From NCBI RefSeq assembly GCF_000828635.1, contig NZ_AP012547.1:1736001-1800000 (forward strand): a stretch of 64,000 bases of DNA, written 5' to 3'. Made by a program: the position numbers and the translations under genes. The notes under the pieces were generated by a model. That model had not been told where the DNA came from, did not search any database, and was given only the letters and a program-made list of their open reading frames with translations. Within the stretch, counting starts at the first letter, position 1. Each line of letters starts with the position of its first letter. Below, piece by piece: positions 34,092 to 43,882 of this stretch. The DNA is from Sulfuritalea hydrogenivorans sk43H. GTDB taxonomy: Bacteria > Pseudomonadota > Gammaproteobacteria > Burkholderiales > Rhodocyclaceae.

Positions 34092-35174
34092 TCAGGCGGG
34101 ATTGGGGTTGGTGATCACGCCGCGCAGCGCGGCATCCGCTTCGCGCAGCATTTTTTCCGTGGTCGCCCAATCGACACAGGCGTCGGTCACCGAGCAGCCA
34201 TATTTCAGTTGCGACAGATCGGCGGGGATCGGCTGGTTGCCCGCCTCGATGAAGCTTTCGATCATCAGGCCGACGATGGAGCGATGGCCGGCCTTGCGCT
34301 GGTCGGCGATCTGATTGATGCAATCGTGCATCACCAGCGGCTGCAGCTCGGGCTTTTTGTAACTGTTGGCGTGCGAGCAGTCGACGACGATGTTGTGCGG
34401 CAGCTTCGCCTTGTCCAGCGCGGCTTCGGCCAGTGCGACGCTGACCGTGTCGTAGTTCGGCCGGCCGCCGCCGCCGCGCAGCACCAGATGGCCGTAGCGA
34501 TTGCCGGCGGTGCGCACCACGCTGGAGCGGCCCTGCATGTTGATGCCGAGGAAACTGTGCTGGCTGGAAGCGGAAATGATCGCGTTGACCGCCGCGTCGA
34601 GCGAGCCGTCGGTGCCGTTCTTGAAGCCGACCGGCGCCGAGAGGCCGGAGGACATTTCGCGATGGGTTTGTGATTCGGAAGTGCGCGCGCCGATCGCCAC
34701 CCAGGCGATCAGGTCGCCCAGGTACTGCGGGCCGATCGGGTCCAGCGCCTCGGTTGCCGCCGGCAGGCCGATCTCGTTCACGGCGAGCAGGAACTCGCGC
34801 GCCTTCTGCATGCCTTCCTCGATGTGGAAGGAATCGTCCATGCGCGGATCGTTGATGTAGCCCTTCCAGCCGGTCGCGGTGCGCGGCTTCTCGAAATACA
34901 CGCGCATCACCAGCAGCATGGTGCCGGCCACTTCGTCGGCGAGCTTCTTCAGGCGTCGCGCGTAATCGAGGCCGGCGACCGGGTCGTGGATCGAGCAGGG
35001 GCCGACCACGACGAAGACGCGCGGATCGGTGCCATCGAGGATGCGTTCCAGCGTGCGCCGTCCCGCCAGCACCGACTCTGCGGCGGCATCCGACAGCGGC
35101 ACGCGGGCATGAATCTCCTCCGGTGTCGGCATCGGTTCGAAGGCTTCGATATTGAGGTTTTCAGTCTGTTGCAT
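34092..35174 (-). CDS. aroG: 3-deoxy-7-phosphoheptulonate (DAHP) synthase, class I
   Basis: 360 residues, the length of the AroF/G/H type. It condenses phosphoenolpyruvate and erythrose-4-phosphate in the first step of the shikimate pathway. Family motifs are VVVGPCSIHDP (metal-binding cysteine), MRVYFEKPRTATGWKG (phosphate-binding KPRT), GARTSESQTHREMSSG and VVDCSHANSYK. The start at 35174 (MQQTENLNIEAFEP) is family-like. Which amino acid inhibits it cannot be read safely. Confidence 0.94.
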   Translation of the reverse strand: MQQTENLNIEAFEPMPTPEEIHARVPLSDAAAESVLAGRRTLERILDGTDPRVFVVVGPCSIHDPVAGLDYARRLKKLADEVAGTMLLVMRVYFEKPRTATGWKGYINDPRMDDSFHIEEGMQKAREFLLAVNEIGLPAATEALDPIGPQYLGDLIAWVAIGARTSESQTHREMSSGLSAPVGFKNGTDGSLDAAVNAIISASSQHSFLGINMQGRSSVVRTAGNRYGHLVLRGGGGRPNYDTVSVALAEAALDKAKLPHNIVVDCSHANSYKKPELQPLVMHDCINQIADQRKAGHRSIVGLMIESFIEAGNQPIPADLSQLKYGCSVTDACVDWATTEKMLREADAALRGVITNPNPA

Positions 35175-35257
35175 GATGAGTGGGCAGGGGGTGGGTAGGT
35201 GTTGAATTCCGCGGCCGCGTCGAGGCAACGGTCGTTCGATAGAGTGCGGGAGTCGCG

Positions 35258-36772
35258 CTATCCGCCGAGCACCCGGTTCTTGCCGGCTCGTTTTGCCAGG
35301 TACATGGCCTTGTCGGCGCGCTTCATTGCTTCCGCGCCGGACTCGTGCGGCCTCATCTGGGCAACGCCGGCACTGAAGGTGATCAGGAGCTTTTCGTCGC
35401 CGCTCAGGAAGAAAATCTTGGTCAGCATGCGCTGCAAACGGGTCATCGTCTGGATTCCCTGCTCGAGCGGCGTGTCAGGCATCAGGATGACAAACTCTTC
35501 GCCGCCGTAACGCGCCAGCGAGTCCACCGGACGCATGCACTGGCGTGCGACCTTCACCAGGTGGACCAGCGCCGCATCGCCTGTGTCATGCCCGAGGCGG
35601 TCGTTGATCGTTTTGAAATTGTCGATGTCGAGCAGTGCGACGCACAGCGGCGTGTCCTTGCGCTGCATGCCGGCAATCTCCCTCGTCAGCGCTTCGTCGA
35701 GTCCCTTGCGATTCAGCGCGTCGGTCAGCGGGTCGTGGCGAGCCAGGGCGCTTGCGTGATCCAGTTCCTGGTGCAGCTTGCCGATCTCCGCTTCGGTGGT
35801 TTGCACCTTTTCCTGCAGGGTCCGCAGCCTGTCGTGGGCACCTCGGGTCTCTGTCGCCATGGCGCGGGTTGTATCGATGACACCCTTGAGCAGCGGCGCC
35901 ATGCCTTCAATGGTCTTGACCTGTTCGATCTGCCGGGCGCTTTCCTCAAGCCTGTCGCCGAATGCGCCGCTCGATTCGCTCATCATTGCCAGTTGCTCGA
36001 CAAACGCCGCCAGCATCAGGCGCATCTCTTCTTGCGCTTCCATGGAGCGGCCTTTGGCTTCGCTCTGCTTGGACATCACATTCCTGATCCGGCGCTCGAC
36101 GTCGTCGAGGCGGCGCAAGGTCAGCGGCGGTGTGGCGGCAACCAGCAGGGAGTCGACCTGGCCTTTCAGCCACTGGTCGTCCAGACTCAACTCGCCGATG
36201 TTCTCGATGATGAGATGAAGCAGTTTCAGCAGCATCGCCTTGATCTCGGCCTGATCCTCCGCGGCGACCAAGACGCGATTGCTGAATTTGGCGAGCATGG
36301 CCTCGATGGCGGGCATATCGGTCGCCGGATTGCGCAGGGCGTCGAGAAATTCCCTGACTTGCGCCAGAAAACCTTCGTCGTCGGTGCCCAGGGCTGGCAG
36401 CATGTGTTCGATCGCGAGCGCCAGGTTCGCCATGCAGCGTTGGCTCATGGCGGCAGCCATGCCTTCGTCCTTCGGCGCGCCCTCATGATTGGCCCCGGAG
36501 AACGCCACCAGCGCTTCCTGCACTTCACGCCAGTTGCGATTGCCGATCGCGGCGTCCAGATGCTTGAGTTGTTTTTCCTGCTCCGGGGTTTTTGCGGTCA
36601 GCGCCAGCGAGATTTGATGCAGCGGTGCTTCAGGAAACCCGGCGACGTTGGGAATGCAGGCGATTTCGTTGTAGCAGGCCTGATAGTTGGCCGGCGTCGG
36701 CGCCAGTTTGAGAGCGTTCAGCCTGGTCAGCGCTTCGCGTGCAATCGCGGATGGGGGCTTCTTGTTGATCAT
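35258..36772 (-). CDS. Cytoplasmic diguanylate cyclase (GGDEF domain)
   Basis: 504 residues. An N-terminal helical region of about 330 residues without membrane segments is followed by a GGDEF domain (about 340-500). ARYGGEEFVILMP is the active site, and RPVD five residues upstream is the inhibitory I-site, so the enzyme should make cyclic di-GMP and be product-inhibited. NFKTINDRLGHDTGD is the substrate-binding part. The N-terminal part has coiled-coil character (LQEKVQTTEAEIGKLHQELDHA just before the domain), probably for dimerisation. Together with 30133-32556 this makes two cyclic di-GMP enzymes within 7 kb. Confidence 0.92.
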   Translation of the reverse strand: MINKKPPSAIAREALTRLNALKLAPTPANYQACYNEIACIPNVAGFPEAPLHQISLALTAKTPEQEKQLKHLDAAIGNRNWREVQEALVAFSGANHEGAPKDEGMAAAMSQRCMANLALAIEHMLPALGTDDEGFLAQVREFLDALRNPATDMPAIEAMLAKFSNRVLVAAEDQAEIKAMLLKLLHLIIENIGELSLDDQWLKGQVDSLLVAATPPLTLRRLDDVERRIRNVMSKQSEAKGRSMEAQEEMRLMLAAFVEQLAMMSESSGAFGDRLEESARQIEQVKTIEGMAPLLKGVIDTTRAMATETRGAHDRLRTLQEKVQTTEAEIGKLHQELDHASALARHDPLTDALNRKGLDEALTREIAGMQRKDTPLCVALLDIDNFKTINDRLGHDTGDAALVHLVKVARQCMRPVDSLARYGGEEFVILMPDTPLEQGIQTMTRLQRMLTKIFFLSGDEKLLITFSAGVAQMRPHESGAEAMKRADKAMYLAKRAGKNRVLGG

Positions 36773-36870
36773 TGCAATGTCAAGCAGGGGGTTGGCGGCG
36801 TGGCCTGCGGCGGTTCGCGCGGTTCATCCGGCGTCATTCTACGCGGCGGCAAGGCGTCGGTTTCAACATG

Positions 36871-39800
36871 CTATTTATTGTTTTCGGGTCCCAGTTTCAT
36901 GAACAGAGCCCTCACTGCATCAACACGTTCCTTCAGGTTTGCACTGGGTTTTTGCCAGAGCAGCTTGTCCTGTCCCGCCAACTTGAAGCTGCGGTCGCTC
37001 TGCAGCAGGCGGATGATGTTCGCGGGGTCGATCGGAGGATTCGGCACAAACTGCAATTGTATCGCGGCGGGACCCGCATCCAGCTTGGCCAGGCCCAGCG
37101 CGCGGCCGGCCAGGCGCAGGCGGTGGGTTTCCATCAGGGCCATCGTCTGCGCCGGCATTTCGCCGTAGCGGTCGATCAGTTCCTCCTGCATGGCACGCAG
37201 CTCGTCCTCGCTGTCGCAGTTGGCCAGGCGCTTGTAGAGCGTCAGGCGTTCATGCACGTCGGGGCAGTAATCGTTGGTCAGCAGCGCCGGCACGCGCAGG
37301 TTGATTTCCGAGGTGATGGACAGCGGCTGGGTCAGGTCGGGCACCTTCTCGCCGGCTTTCAGGGCGCGCACGGCGGCGTTGAGCATGTTGGTGTACATGG
37401 CGAAGCCGATTTCGTGGATTTCGCCGCTCTGCGATTCGCCGAGCACCTCGCCGGCGCCACGGATTTCGAGGTCGTGCATGGCGAGGAAGAAGCCCGAGCC
37501 AAGCTCCTCCATGGCCTGGATCGCTTCGAGGCGACGCTTGGCCTGCGCCGTCGGCTTGGCGTCCTCGTGGGTCAGCAGGTAGGCATAGGCCTGGTGGTGC
37601 GAACGGCCGACGCGGCCGCGCAACTGGTGCAATTGCGCCAGGCCGAACTTGTCGGCGCGGTTGATGACGATGGTGTTGGCATGCGGGTTGTCGATGCCGG
37701 TCTCGATGATGGTCGAGCACAGCAGCAGGTTGTGCTTCTGCTGGGTGAATTCGCGCATTACGCGTTCCAGCTCGCGCTCGGGCAGCTGGCCGTGGCCGAT
37801 CACGATGCGCGCCTCGGGCAGCAGGGTTTGCAGCCGCTCCTTCATGTTTTCGATGGTATCGACTTCGTTGTGCAGGAAATAGACCTGGCCGCCACGTTTG
37901 AACTCACGCAGGCAGGCTTCGCGCACCTGGCCGTTGGACCACTTGCTGACGAAGGTCTTGATCGCCAGGCGCTTTTGCGGCGGCGTCGCGATCACCGAAA
38001 AATCGCGCAGGCCTTCCAGCGAAAGCCCCAGCGTGCGCGGGATCGGCGTCGCGGTCAGCGTCAGCACGTCGACCTGCGCGCGCAGCGCCTTCAGCGCCTC
38101 CTTCTGGCGCACGCCGAAACGGTGTTCCTCGTCGATGATGATGAGGCCGAGCCGCTCGAACTTGACGTCCTTCTGCAGCAGGCGATGGGTGCCGATCAGG
38201 ATGTCGATCCTGCCCTGGGCCAGCAGTGCCACGGCTTCATCCTGTTCCGCGGCGGACTTGAAGCGCGAGATTTCGGCGATCTTCACGGGCCAGCTGGCGA
38301 AGCGGTCGGTAAAGTTCTGATAGTGCTGCTCGGCCAGCAGCGTGGTAGGGCACAGGATCGCGACCTGCTTGCCGTCGGCCACGGCGACGAAGGCGGCGCG
38401 CATCGCGACCTCGGTCTTGCCGAAGCCGACATCGCCGCAGACCAGGCGATCCATCGGCTTGCCGGATTTCATGTCTTCGATCACGGCATTGATCGCGGTC
38501 TGCTGGTCGGGCGTTTCCTCGAAGCCGAAGCCGTCGGCGAAGGCTTCCAGGTCGTGCTGCTTGAAAGTGAACTGGTGGCCTTCGCGCAGCGCGCGCTGCG
38601 CATAGAGGTGCAGCAGTTCGGCGGCGGTGTCGTGCACCTGCTCGGCGGCCTTCTTCTTGGCCTTCTCCCACTGGCCCGAGCCCAGCGTGTGAAGTTGGAT
38701 GGCTTCCGGGTCGGCGCCGCTGTAGCGCGAGATGACCTGTAATTGCGCGACGGGCACATAGAGCTTGGCGCCATTGGCATATTCGAGGTGCAGGAATTCC
38801 GTGTCGCCCTCGCCGAAATCCATGTGCAGCAGGCCCAGGTAACGGCCGATGCCGTGGCTTTCATGTACCACAGGGTCGCCCACCTTCAGCTCGGACAGGT
38901 CGCGCAGCCAGCCTTCGAGATTGGCGCGGCGGGCATCGGAGTGGCGACCGCGCGGGCGCGCCGTGGCGGCATACAGCTCGTTCTCGGTGACGATCGCGAA
39001 GCCGTCGAGCAGGAAGCCGCCGGAGAGCGGACCGACCCCGAGCATGAAGGCATCGTCACCGGCGAGGAAGGCGGCGAAGTCGTCGCAGGGGAGAGCGGAC
39101 AAACTGTATTCGGCGAGGTAGTCGGCGAGCGTCTGCCGCCGTCCGGGCGATTCGGCCAGCAACAGCACGCGACCGGCATGGAGGCCGAGAAAGCCGCGCA
39201 AGGCGGCCAGAGGATCGTCGGCCTTGCGGTCGACGGCCAGCGCCGGCAAGGCAGTCGCCGTACCGCCGGCGCCGACTCCCGGCTTCAGGTTCAATTGCGG
39301 CAGCGGTTTCGCGGTGACGAAGAATTCCTCGTCGCGCAGGAACAGTTCGCCGGGCGGCAGCACCGGGCGCGAGCGATCACCGCCGAGCATCCTGTAGCGG
39401 CCTTGCAGATCGGTCCAGAACTCGGCAATCGCGCCGGCGACGTCGCCATGCAGCAGCAGTGTTGCGTCCTGCGGCAGGTAGTCGAACAGCGTCGCCGTAG
39501 TTTCGAAGAACAGCGGCAGGTAATACTCGATGCCGGCCGGCAGGATGCCGTTCGAGACATCCTTGTAGAGGCTGATGCGCGAGGCATCGCCCTCGAAGGC
39601 TTCGCGAAAGCGCTGGCGGAAGGCAGTGCGTCCGGCGTCGCCGGAGGGGAACTCACGCGCCGGCAGCAGGCGAATCTCCGGCACCGGGTAGAGCGTGCGC
39701 TGAGTATCGACATCGAAGCTGCGGATGGTTTCCACTTCGTCGTCGAAGAGTTCGATGCGGTAAGGGAGTTGCGTGCCCATCGGGAACAGGTCGATCAGCC

Positions 39801-40299
39801 CGCCGCGCACGCTGTACTCGCCGGCGGCGACGACCTGGGTCACGTGCTGGTAGCCGGCGACGGTGAGCTGGGCACGCAGCTTGTCGAGGTCGAGCCGCTC
39901 GCCCTTCTTCATGAAGAAAGTGTGGCCGGCGAGAAAGGAGGGCGGCGAGAGGCGCGTGATCGCGGTCGAGGCCGCCGCGATCAGTACCTCGCACTCATTG
40001 CGCGAGACCGCGTAGAGCGTCGCCAGCCGCTCCGAGATCAAATCCTGGTGCGGCGAGAAGCTGTCGTAGGGCAGGGTCTCCCAGTCCGGCAGCAGATGCA
40101 CGCGCAGGGCCGGGGCGAACCAGGCGATTTCCTCAGCCAGGCGCTGCGCTTCGAGCGGGCTGGCCGTCACCACCGCCAGCAGGCGGCCCGGCTGCGCAAG
40201 TTGCGCCAGCGCCAGCGCGTCGGCGCTGGCCGCCAGCGGCGGCAGGTCGAGGCGTTGGCCGGGCTTGGGCAGGGCGGGGAGGGACAGCAGCGGGTTCAT
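36871..40299 (-). CDS. mfd: Transcription-repair coupling factor
   Basis: 1142 residues, full length. An N-terminal UvrB-like part (GEYSVRGGLIDLFP) is followed by the RNA-polymerase-interacting domain (GDPVVHESHGIGRYLGL, about 475-490) and the RecG-like helicase with Walker A CGDVGFGKTEVAMRAAF and DEEH box IIIDEEHRFGV. A TRG-type motif and a C-terminal regulatory domain follow. Mfd removes stalled RNA polymerase and recruits UvrA. I start at 40299 (MNPLLSLPALPKPG); 40311 is possible. Residues about 341-348 (GVGAGGTA), in a variable stretch, are encoded by a copy of the dispersed repeat. Confidence 0.95.
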   Translation of the reverse strand: MNPLLSLPALPKPGQRLDLPPLAASADALALAQLAQPGRLLAVVTASPLEAQRLAEEIAWFAPALRVHLLPDWETLPYDSFSPHQDLISERLATLYAVSRNECEVLIAAASTAITRLSPPSFLAGHTFFMKKGERLDLDKLRAQLTVAGYQHVTQVVAAGEYSVRGGLIDLFPMGTQLPYRIELFDDEVETIRSFDVDTQRTLYPVPEIRLLPAREFPSGDAGRTAFRQRFREAFEGDASRISLYKDVSNGILPAGIEYYLPLFFETTATLFDYLPQDATLLLHGDVAGAIAEFWTDLQGRYRMLGGDRSRPVLPPGELFLRDEEFFVTAKPLPQLNLKPGVGAGGTATALPALAVDRKADDPLAALRGFLGLHAGRVLLLAESPGRRQTLADYLAEYSLSALPCDDFAAFLAGDDAFMLGVGPLSGGFLLDGFAIVTENELYAATARPRGRHSDARRANLEGWLRDLSELKVGDPVVHESHGIGRYLGLLHMDFGEGDTEFLHLEYANGAKLYVPVAQLQVISRYSGADPEAIQLHTLGSGQWEKAKKKAAEQVHDTAAELLHLYAQRALREGHQFTFKQHDLEAFADGFGFEETPDQQTAINAVIEDMKSGKPMDRLVCGDVGFGKTEVAMRAAFVAVADGKQVAILCPTTLLAEQHYQNFTDRFASWPVKIAEISRFKSAAEQDEAVALLAQGRIDILIGTHRLLQKDVKFERLGLIIIDEEHRFGVRQKEALKALRAQVDVLTLTATPIPRTLGLSLEGLRDFSVIATPPQKRLAIKTFVSKWSNGQVREACLREFKRGGQVYFLHNEVDTIENMKERLQTLLPEARIVIGHGQLPERELERVMREFTQQKHNLLLCSTIIETGIDNPHANTIVINRADKFGLAQLHQLRGRVGRSHHQAYAYLLTHEDAKPTAQAKRRLEAIQAMEELGSGFFLAMHDLEIRGAGEVLGESQSGEIHEIGFAMYTNMLNAAVRALKAGEKVPDLTQPLSITSEINLRVPALLTNDYCPDVHERLTLYKRLANCDSEDELRAMQEELIDRYGEMPAQTMALMETHRLRLAGRALGLAKLDAGPAAIQLQFVPNPPIDPANIIRLLQSDRSFKLAGQDKLLWQKPSANLKERVDAVRALFMKLGPENNK
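39256..39279 (-). repeat. Dispersed 25-bp repeat, copy inside mfd
   Basis: On the minus strand it equals the family core with one change (GCCGGC for GCTGGC). It is sense to mfd and read as GVGAGGTA, the same frame as the kdpE copy. Confidence 0.65.
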
Positions 40300-40503
40300 G
40301 GCATGCGGCAAGCGGAAAGGCGCGAATTATATGTCTGCCACCCAACGGAAGGCAGACGGTATCCCCTGGTGGGATACGCAGCGCCGCCACGCCGACACCG
40401 ACCTTGCTGCCTGCATGGTCATCGCACCACCGAAGTCGACGTCAAACTCGATAAGTCGGGAATAACCCTTCTCCTGATATTGAATGACAATTGCAAGTTT
40501 TGC

Positions 40504-40531
40504 TTTACTTGTGATCATTCATGCCTATACT
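40504..40531 (+). promoter_or_regulatory. Probable promoter of the cytochrome oxidase cluster
   Basis: TTTACT (40504-40509), a 16-base spacer and TATACT (40526-40531) lie in an AT-rich stretch 64 bases before the DUF2244 start. It is the only promoter-like element seen before the cox genes. Confidence 0.5.
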
Positions 40532-40594
40532 AATCGCAGGGAGTTCGCCAGGAGAACATTACAAAAGCATGGGCGCGCGTGGAGGAGCTGCGAC

Positions 40595-41101
40595 ATGGTT
40601 GCAACCATCCGGATTCCCGAGACCGAGCAAGTTGCCGTCGTCATCACACCCTACGCACCGCTTTCCTTGCGTGCCAGCGTGCTGATACTGCTCCTGATCT
40701 GCATTCCGATCATGGCGGTGGCCGTAGTCAGCGGGCTGCTCGGCAACTGGTATGCAATGCCGGCCTCGCTCACCATGTGCGTCGTGCTCTGCCTGGCCTT
40801 TCGCTCCGGCTATCGCCGTACCCATTGCCGCGAAGTCGTCACCCTGGCCGACGGTGCCGTGTCGATCGAGCGCGGCTACACAAATCTGGAAAGCCACTGC
40901 GCCCTGCCCGGCGAGCATGCCTATGTGCTGCTCCAGGATTCCGCTCCGGATGCGCGCGAACACCATCTTTACCTTTGTGCCGATGAACAGAAGGTCGAAG
41001 TCGGCGAATTTCTCGATGACCGGGAGCGCGGCGAACTGGCGGAAGTACTGCGCCAGTTGATCCGCTCCGCCGGCCGCATGAGGCCGATCCTGACGACGTA
41101 A
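40595..41101 (+). CDS. DUF2244 domain membrane protein
   Basis: 168 residues. Two hydrophobic helices near the N-terminus (about 25-47 and 51-68) are followed by a soluble domain (about 75-155). This is the DUF2244 layout, and the gene often directly precedes cytochrome c oxidase genes in proteobacteria, as here (30 bases before coxB). Function is not established; a role in oxidase assembly is inferred from context. ATG 40595 follows GGAGGAG. A longer open frame upstream runs across the promoter and is rejected. Confidence 0.82.
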   Translation: MVATIRIPETEQVAVVITPYAPLSLRASVLILLLICIPIMAVAVVSGLLGNWYAMPASLTMCVVLCLAFRSGYRRTHCREVVTLADGAVSIERGYTNLESHCALPGEHAYVLLQDSAPDAREHHLYLCADEQKVEVGEFLDDRERGELAEVLRQLIRSAGRMRPILTT

Positions 41102-41131
41102 GCGCCGGCAGGGCCAACAGGGAGGATGCAA

Positions 41132-42277
41132 ATGGGAACGAAGCTTCCGGGGAAGACGCGCCAGTCGGCGGCTGCGCTGCTCTGCGCCCTCGCCGCGGGG
41201 ACGGCCAGCGCCGGCTATGCGCTGAACCTCACCGAAGGCGTGACCTCGATCAGCCGCGAGGCCTACCGCCTGCACATGCTGGCGTTGTGGGTCTGCGTCG
41301 TCATCGCCATCGTGGTGTTCGGTGCCATGGCCTGGTCGATCTACCATCACCGCAAATCGCGCGGCGCGGTGGCGGCGAGCTTCCACGACAATACCCGGGT
41401 CGAGATCGTGTGGACCATCCTTCCCTTCCTGGTGCTGGTCGGGTTGGCGATACCGGCCACCACGGCCCTGATCGCGATGCACGACACCAGCAATGCCGAC
41501 CTGACCATCAAGATTACCGGCCAGCAATGGAGCTGGCGCTACGACTACCTCAAGGAGGACATCGGCTTCGTCAGCAACCTCGACGAGAAGAGCGCCGCCG
41601 CGGCCAAGCTCGGCAGCGGCGTCGATCCACGCAGCGTCGAGCACTACCTGCTCAACGTGGACAAACCCCTCGTGGTGCCGGTAGGCAAGAAAGTGCGCTT
41701 CCTGCTCAATGCCAGCGACGTGATCCACTCCTGGTGGCTGCCCGACCTGGGCTTCAAGAAGGATGCGATTCCCGGCTTCGTCAATGAAATCTGGGCGCGC
41801 ATCGAGAAACCGGGCATCTATCGCGGCCAATGCACCGAGCTGTGCGGCGTCGGCCACGGCTTCATGCCCATCGTGCTGATCGCCATGAACGAGCCCGACT
41901 ACCAGGCCTGGCTCACCGCGCAGCGCGAAGCGGTGGCCAAGGCCAAGGCGGGCGTCGATCGGGTATGGACGAAGGAGGAACTGCTGGCCAAGGGCGAGGA
42001 GGTTTATGCCAAGACCTGTGCCGCCTGCCACCTTCCCGGCGGCGAAGGCATCCCCGGCGCCTTCAAGGCGCTCAAGGGCAGCACTATCGTCAAGGGACCG
42101 GTGGCGGATCACATCGATCGCGTCATGAACGGCAAGCCAGGCACCGCGATGCCGTCCTTCGCCGCCCAGCTCGACGATGCCGACATCGCCGCGGTGATCA
42201 CCCACGAACGCAACGCCTGGGGCAACAACATGGGCGACCTGGTTCAGCCCGCCCAGATCAAGGCAGCACGCAAATAA
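41132..42277 (+). CDS. coxB: Cytochrome c oxidase subunit II with fused cytochrome c domain
   Basis: 381 residues. Signal sequence (1-28), two transmembrane helices (about 50-72 and 88-110) and the cupredoxin domain with the CuA site: SDVIHSWWLPDLG and GQCTELCGVGHGFM supply the histidines, cysteines and methionine. The C-terminal 100 residues add a class I cytochrome c domain with CAACH (haem c) and a PGTAMPSF methionine ligand, so this is a caa3-type subunit. It accepts electrons and passes them to subunit I. I use ATG 41132 because GGAGG (41121-41125) is 6 bases before it; ATG 41126 would be too close. Confidence 0.94.
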   Translation: MGTKLPGKTRQSAAALLCALAAGTASAGYALNLTEGVTSISREAYRLHMLALWVCVVIAIVVFGAMAWSIYHHRKSRGAVAASFHDNTRVEIVWTILPFLVLVGLAIPATTALIAMHDTSNADLTIKITGQQWSWRYDYLKEDIGFVSNLDEKSAAAAKLGSGVDPRSVEHYLLNVDKPLVVPVGKKVRFLLNASDVIHSWWLPDLGFKKDAIPGFVNEIWARIEKPGIYRGQCTELCGVGHGFMPIVLIAMNEPDYQAWLTAQREAVAKAKAGVDRVWTKEELLAKGEEVYAKTCAACHLPGGEGIPGAFKALKGSTIVKGPVADHIDRVMNGKPGTAMPSFAAQLDDADIAAVITHERNAWGNNMGDLVQPAQIKAARK

Positions 42278-42304
42278 GCTCATGCAAATACGCCGGAGTC
42301 CGCC

Positions 42305-43882
42305 ATGACCGAAATCGCCCTGCCGCAGCACCACGAACACGAGCATCCCCGCGGCATCACGCGCTGGCTGTTCACCACCAACCACAAGGACATCGGCACG
42401 CTCTACCTGTTGTTCGCGGTGAGCATGCTGTTCATCGGCGGCTCCTTCGCCATGGTGGTGCGCGCCGAGCTGTTCCAGCCCGGCCTGCAGTTCGTCAATC
42501 CGCACTTCTTCAACCAGATGACCACCATGCATGCGCTGGTGATGATCTTCGGCGCGGTGATGCCGGCCTTCGTCGGGCTGGCCAACTGGATGATCCCGAT
42601 GATGATAGGCGCGCCCGACATGGCCCTGCCGCGGCTCAACAACTGGAGCTTCTGGCTGCTGCCCTTCGCCTTCACGCTGCTCTTGTCGACGCTGTTCATG
42701 CCCGGCGGCGCGCCGGCCGGCGGATGGACCATGTACCCGCCGCTGGTGCTGCAAACCGGCATGGCGTTTCCCTTCCTGATCTTCGCCGTGCACCTGATGG
42801 GCATCTCCTCGGTGATGGGCGCGATCAACGTCATCACCACGGTGTTCAACATGCGCGCCCCCGGCATGAGCTACACCAAGCTGCCGCTGTTCGTGTGGAC
42901 CTGGGTCATCACCGCCTTCCTGCTGATCGCCGCGATGCCGGTGCTGGCCGGCGCGGTGACCATGCTGCTGACCGACAAGTACTTCGGCACCAGCTTCTTC
43001 AACGCCGCCGGCGGCGGCGACCCGGTGATGTTCCAGCACGTGTTCTGGTTCTTCGGCCATCCCGAGGTGTACATCATGATCCTGCCGGCCTTCGGCATCG
43101 TCTCGCAGATCGTGCCGACCTTCGCCCGCAAACCGCTGTTCGGCTACACCTCGATGATCTACGCGGTGGCCAGCATCGCCTTCCTGTCCTTCATCGTCTG
43201 GGCGCACCACATGTTCACCGTCGGCATGCCGCTGGCCGGCGAGCTGTTCTTCATGTACTCGACGGTGCTGATCGCGGTGCCGACCGGGGTCAAGGTCTTC
43301 AACTGGATCGCCACCATGTGGCGCGGCTCGATGACCTTCGAGACGCCGATGCTGTGGGCGCTGTGCTTCATCATCCTGTTCTCGATCGGCGGCTTCTCCG
43401 GCCTGATGCTGGGGCTGGCGCCGGCCGACTTCCAGTACCAGGACACCTATTTCGTGGTCGCCCACTTCCATTACGTGCTGGTCACCGGCGCGGTGTTCGC
43501 CATCATCGCCGGCGTGTACTTCTGGCTGCCGAAATGGACCGGCCGCATGTACGACGAGCGCCTCGGCAAGCTGCACTTCTGGCTGTCCGCGATCTCGGTC
43601 AACCTGCTCTTCTTCCCGCAGCACTTCCTCGGCCTGGCCGGCATGCCGCGCCGCATTCCGGACTATGCCGTGCAGTATGCCGAATGGAACATGCTGTCGA
43701 GCATCGGCGCCTTCATCTTCGGCGCCAGCCAGCTGATCTTCGTCTATGTCGTGATCCGCGCCATGAGCGGCCATGGCGAGCAGGCCACGGACCAGGTCTG
43801 GGAGGGCGCCCACGGGCTGGAATGGACGCTGTCCTCGCCGCCGCCTTACCACAGCTTCAACGAGCCGCCGAAGGTGCCGTGA
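42305..43882 (+). CDS. coxA: Cytochrome c oxidase subunit I
   Basis: 525 residues, 12 transmembrane helices. It carries haem a, haem a3 and CuB and reduces oxygen to water while pumping protons. Visible motifs are TTNHKDIGTLYLLF at the start, MTTMHALVMIFG (a haem a histidine), WFFGHPEVYIMILPAFG (CuB histidine with the cross-linked tyrosine, and the K-channel region), FIVWAHHMFTVGMP (CuB histidine pair) and VVAHFHYVLVTGAVF (haem a3 and haem a histidines). The E of GHPEVY marks the A1 (mitochondrial-like) subfamily. Confidence 0.97.
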   Translation: MTEIALPQHHEHEHPRGITRWLFTTNHKDIGTLYLLFAVSMLFIGGSFAMVVRAELFQPGLQFVNPHFFNQMTTMHALVMIFGAVMPAFVGLANWMIPMMIGAPDMALPRLNNWSFWLLPFAFTLLLSTLFMPGGAPAGGWTMYPPLVLQTGMAFPFLIFAVHLMGISSVMGAINVITTVFNMRAPGMSYTKLPLFVWTWVITAFLLIAAMPVLAGAVTMLLTDKYFGTSFFNAAGGGDPVMFQHVFWFFGHPEVYIMILPAFGIVSQIVPTFARKPLFGYTSMIYAVASIAFLSFIVWAHHMFTVGMPLAGELFFMYSTVLIAVPTGVKVFNWIATMWRGSMTFETPMLWALCFIILFSIGGFSGLMLGLAPADFQYQDTYFVVAHFHYVLVTGAVFAIIAGVYFWLPKWTGRMYDERLGKLHFWLSAISVNLLFFPQHFLGLAGMPRRIPDYAVQYAEWNMLSSIGAFIFGASQLIFVYVVIRAMSGHGEQATDQVWEGAHGLEWTLSSPPPYHSFNEPPKVP

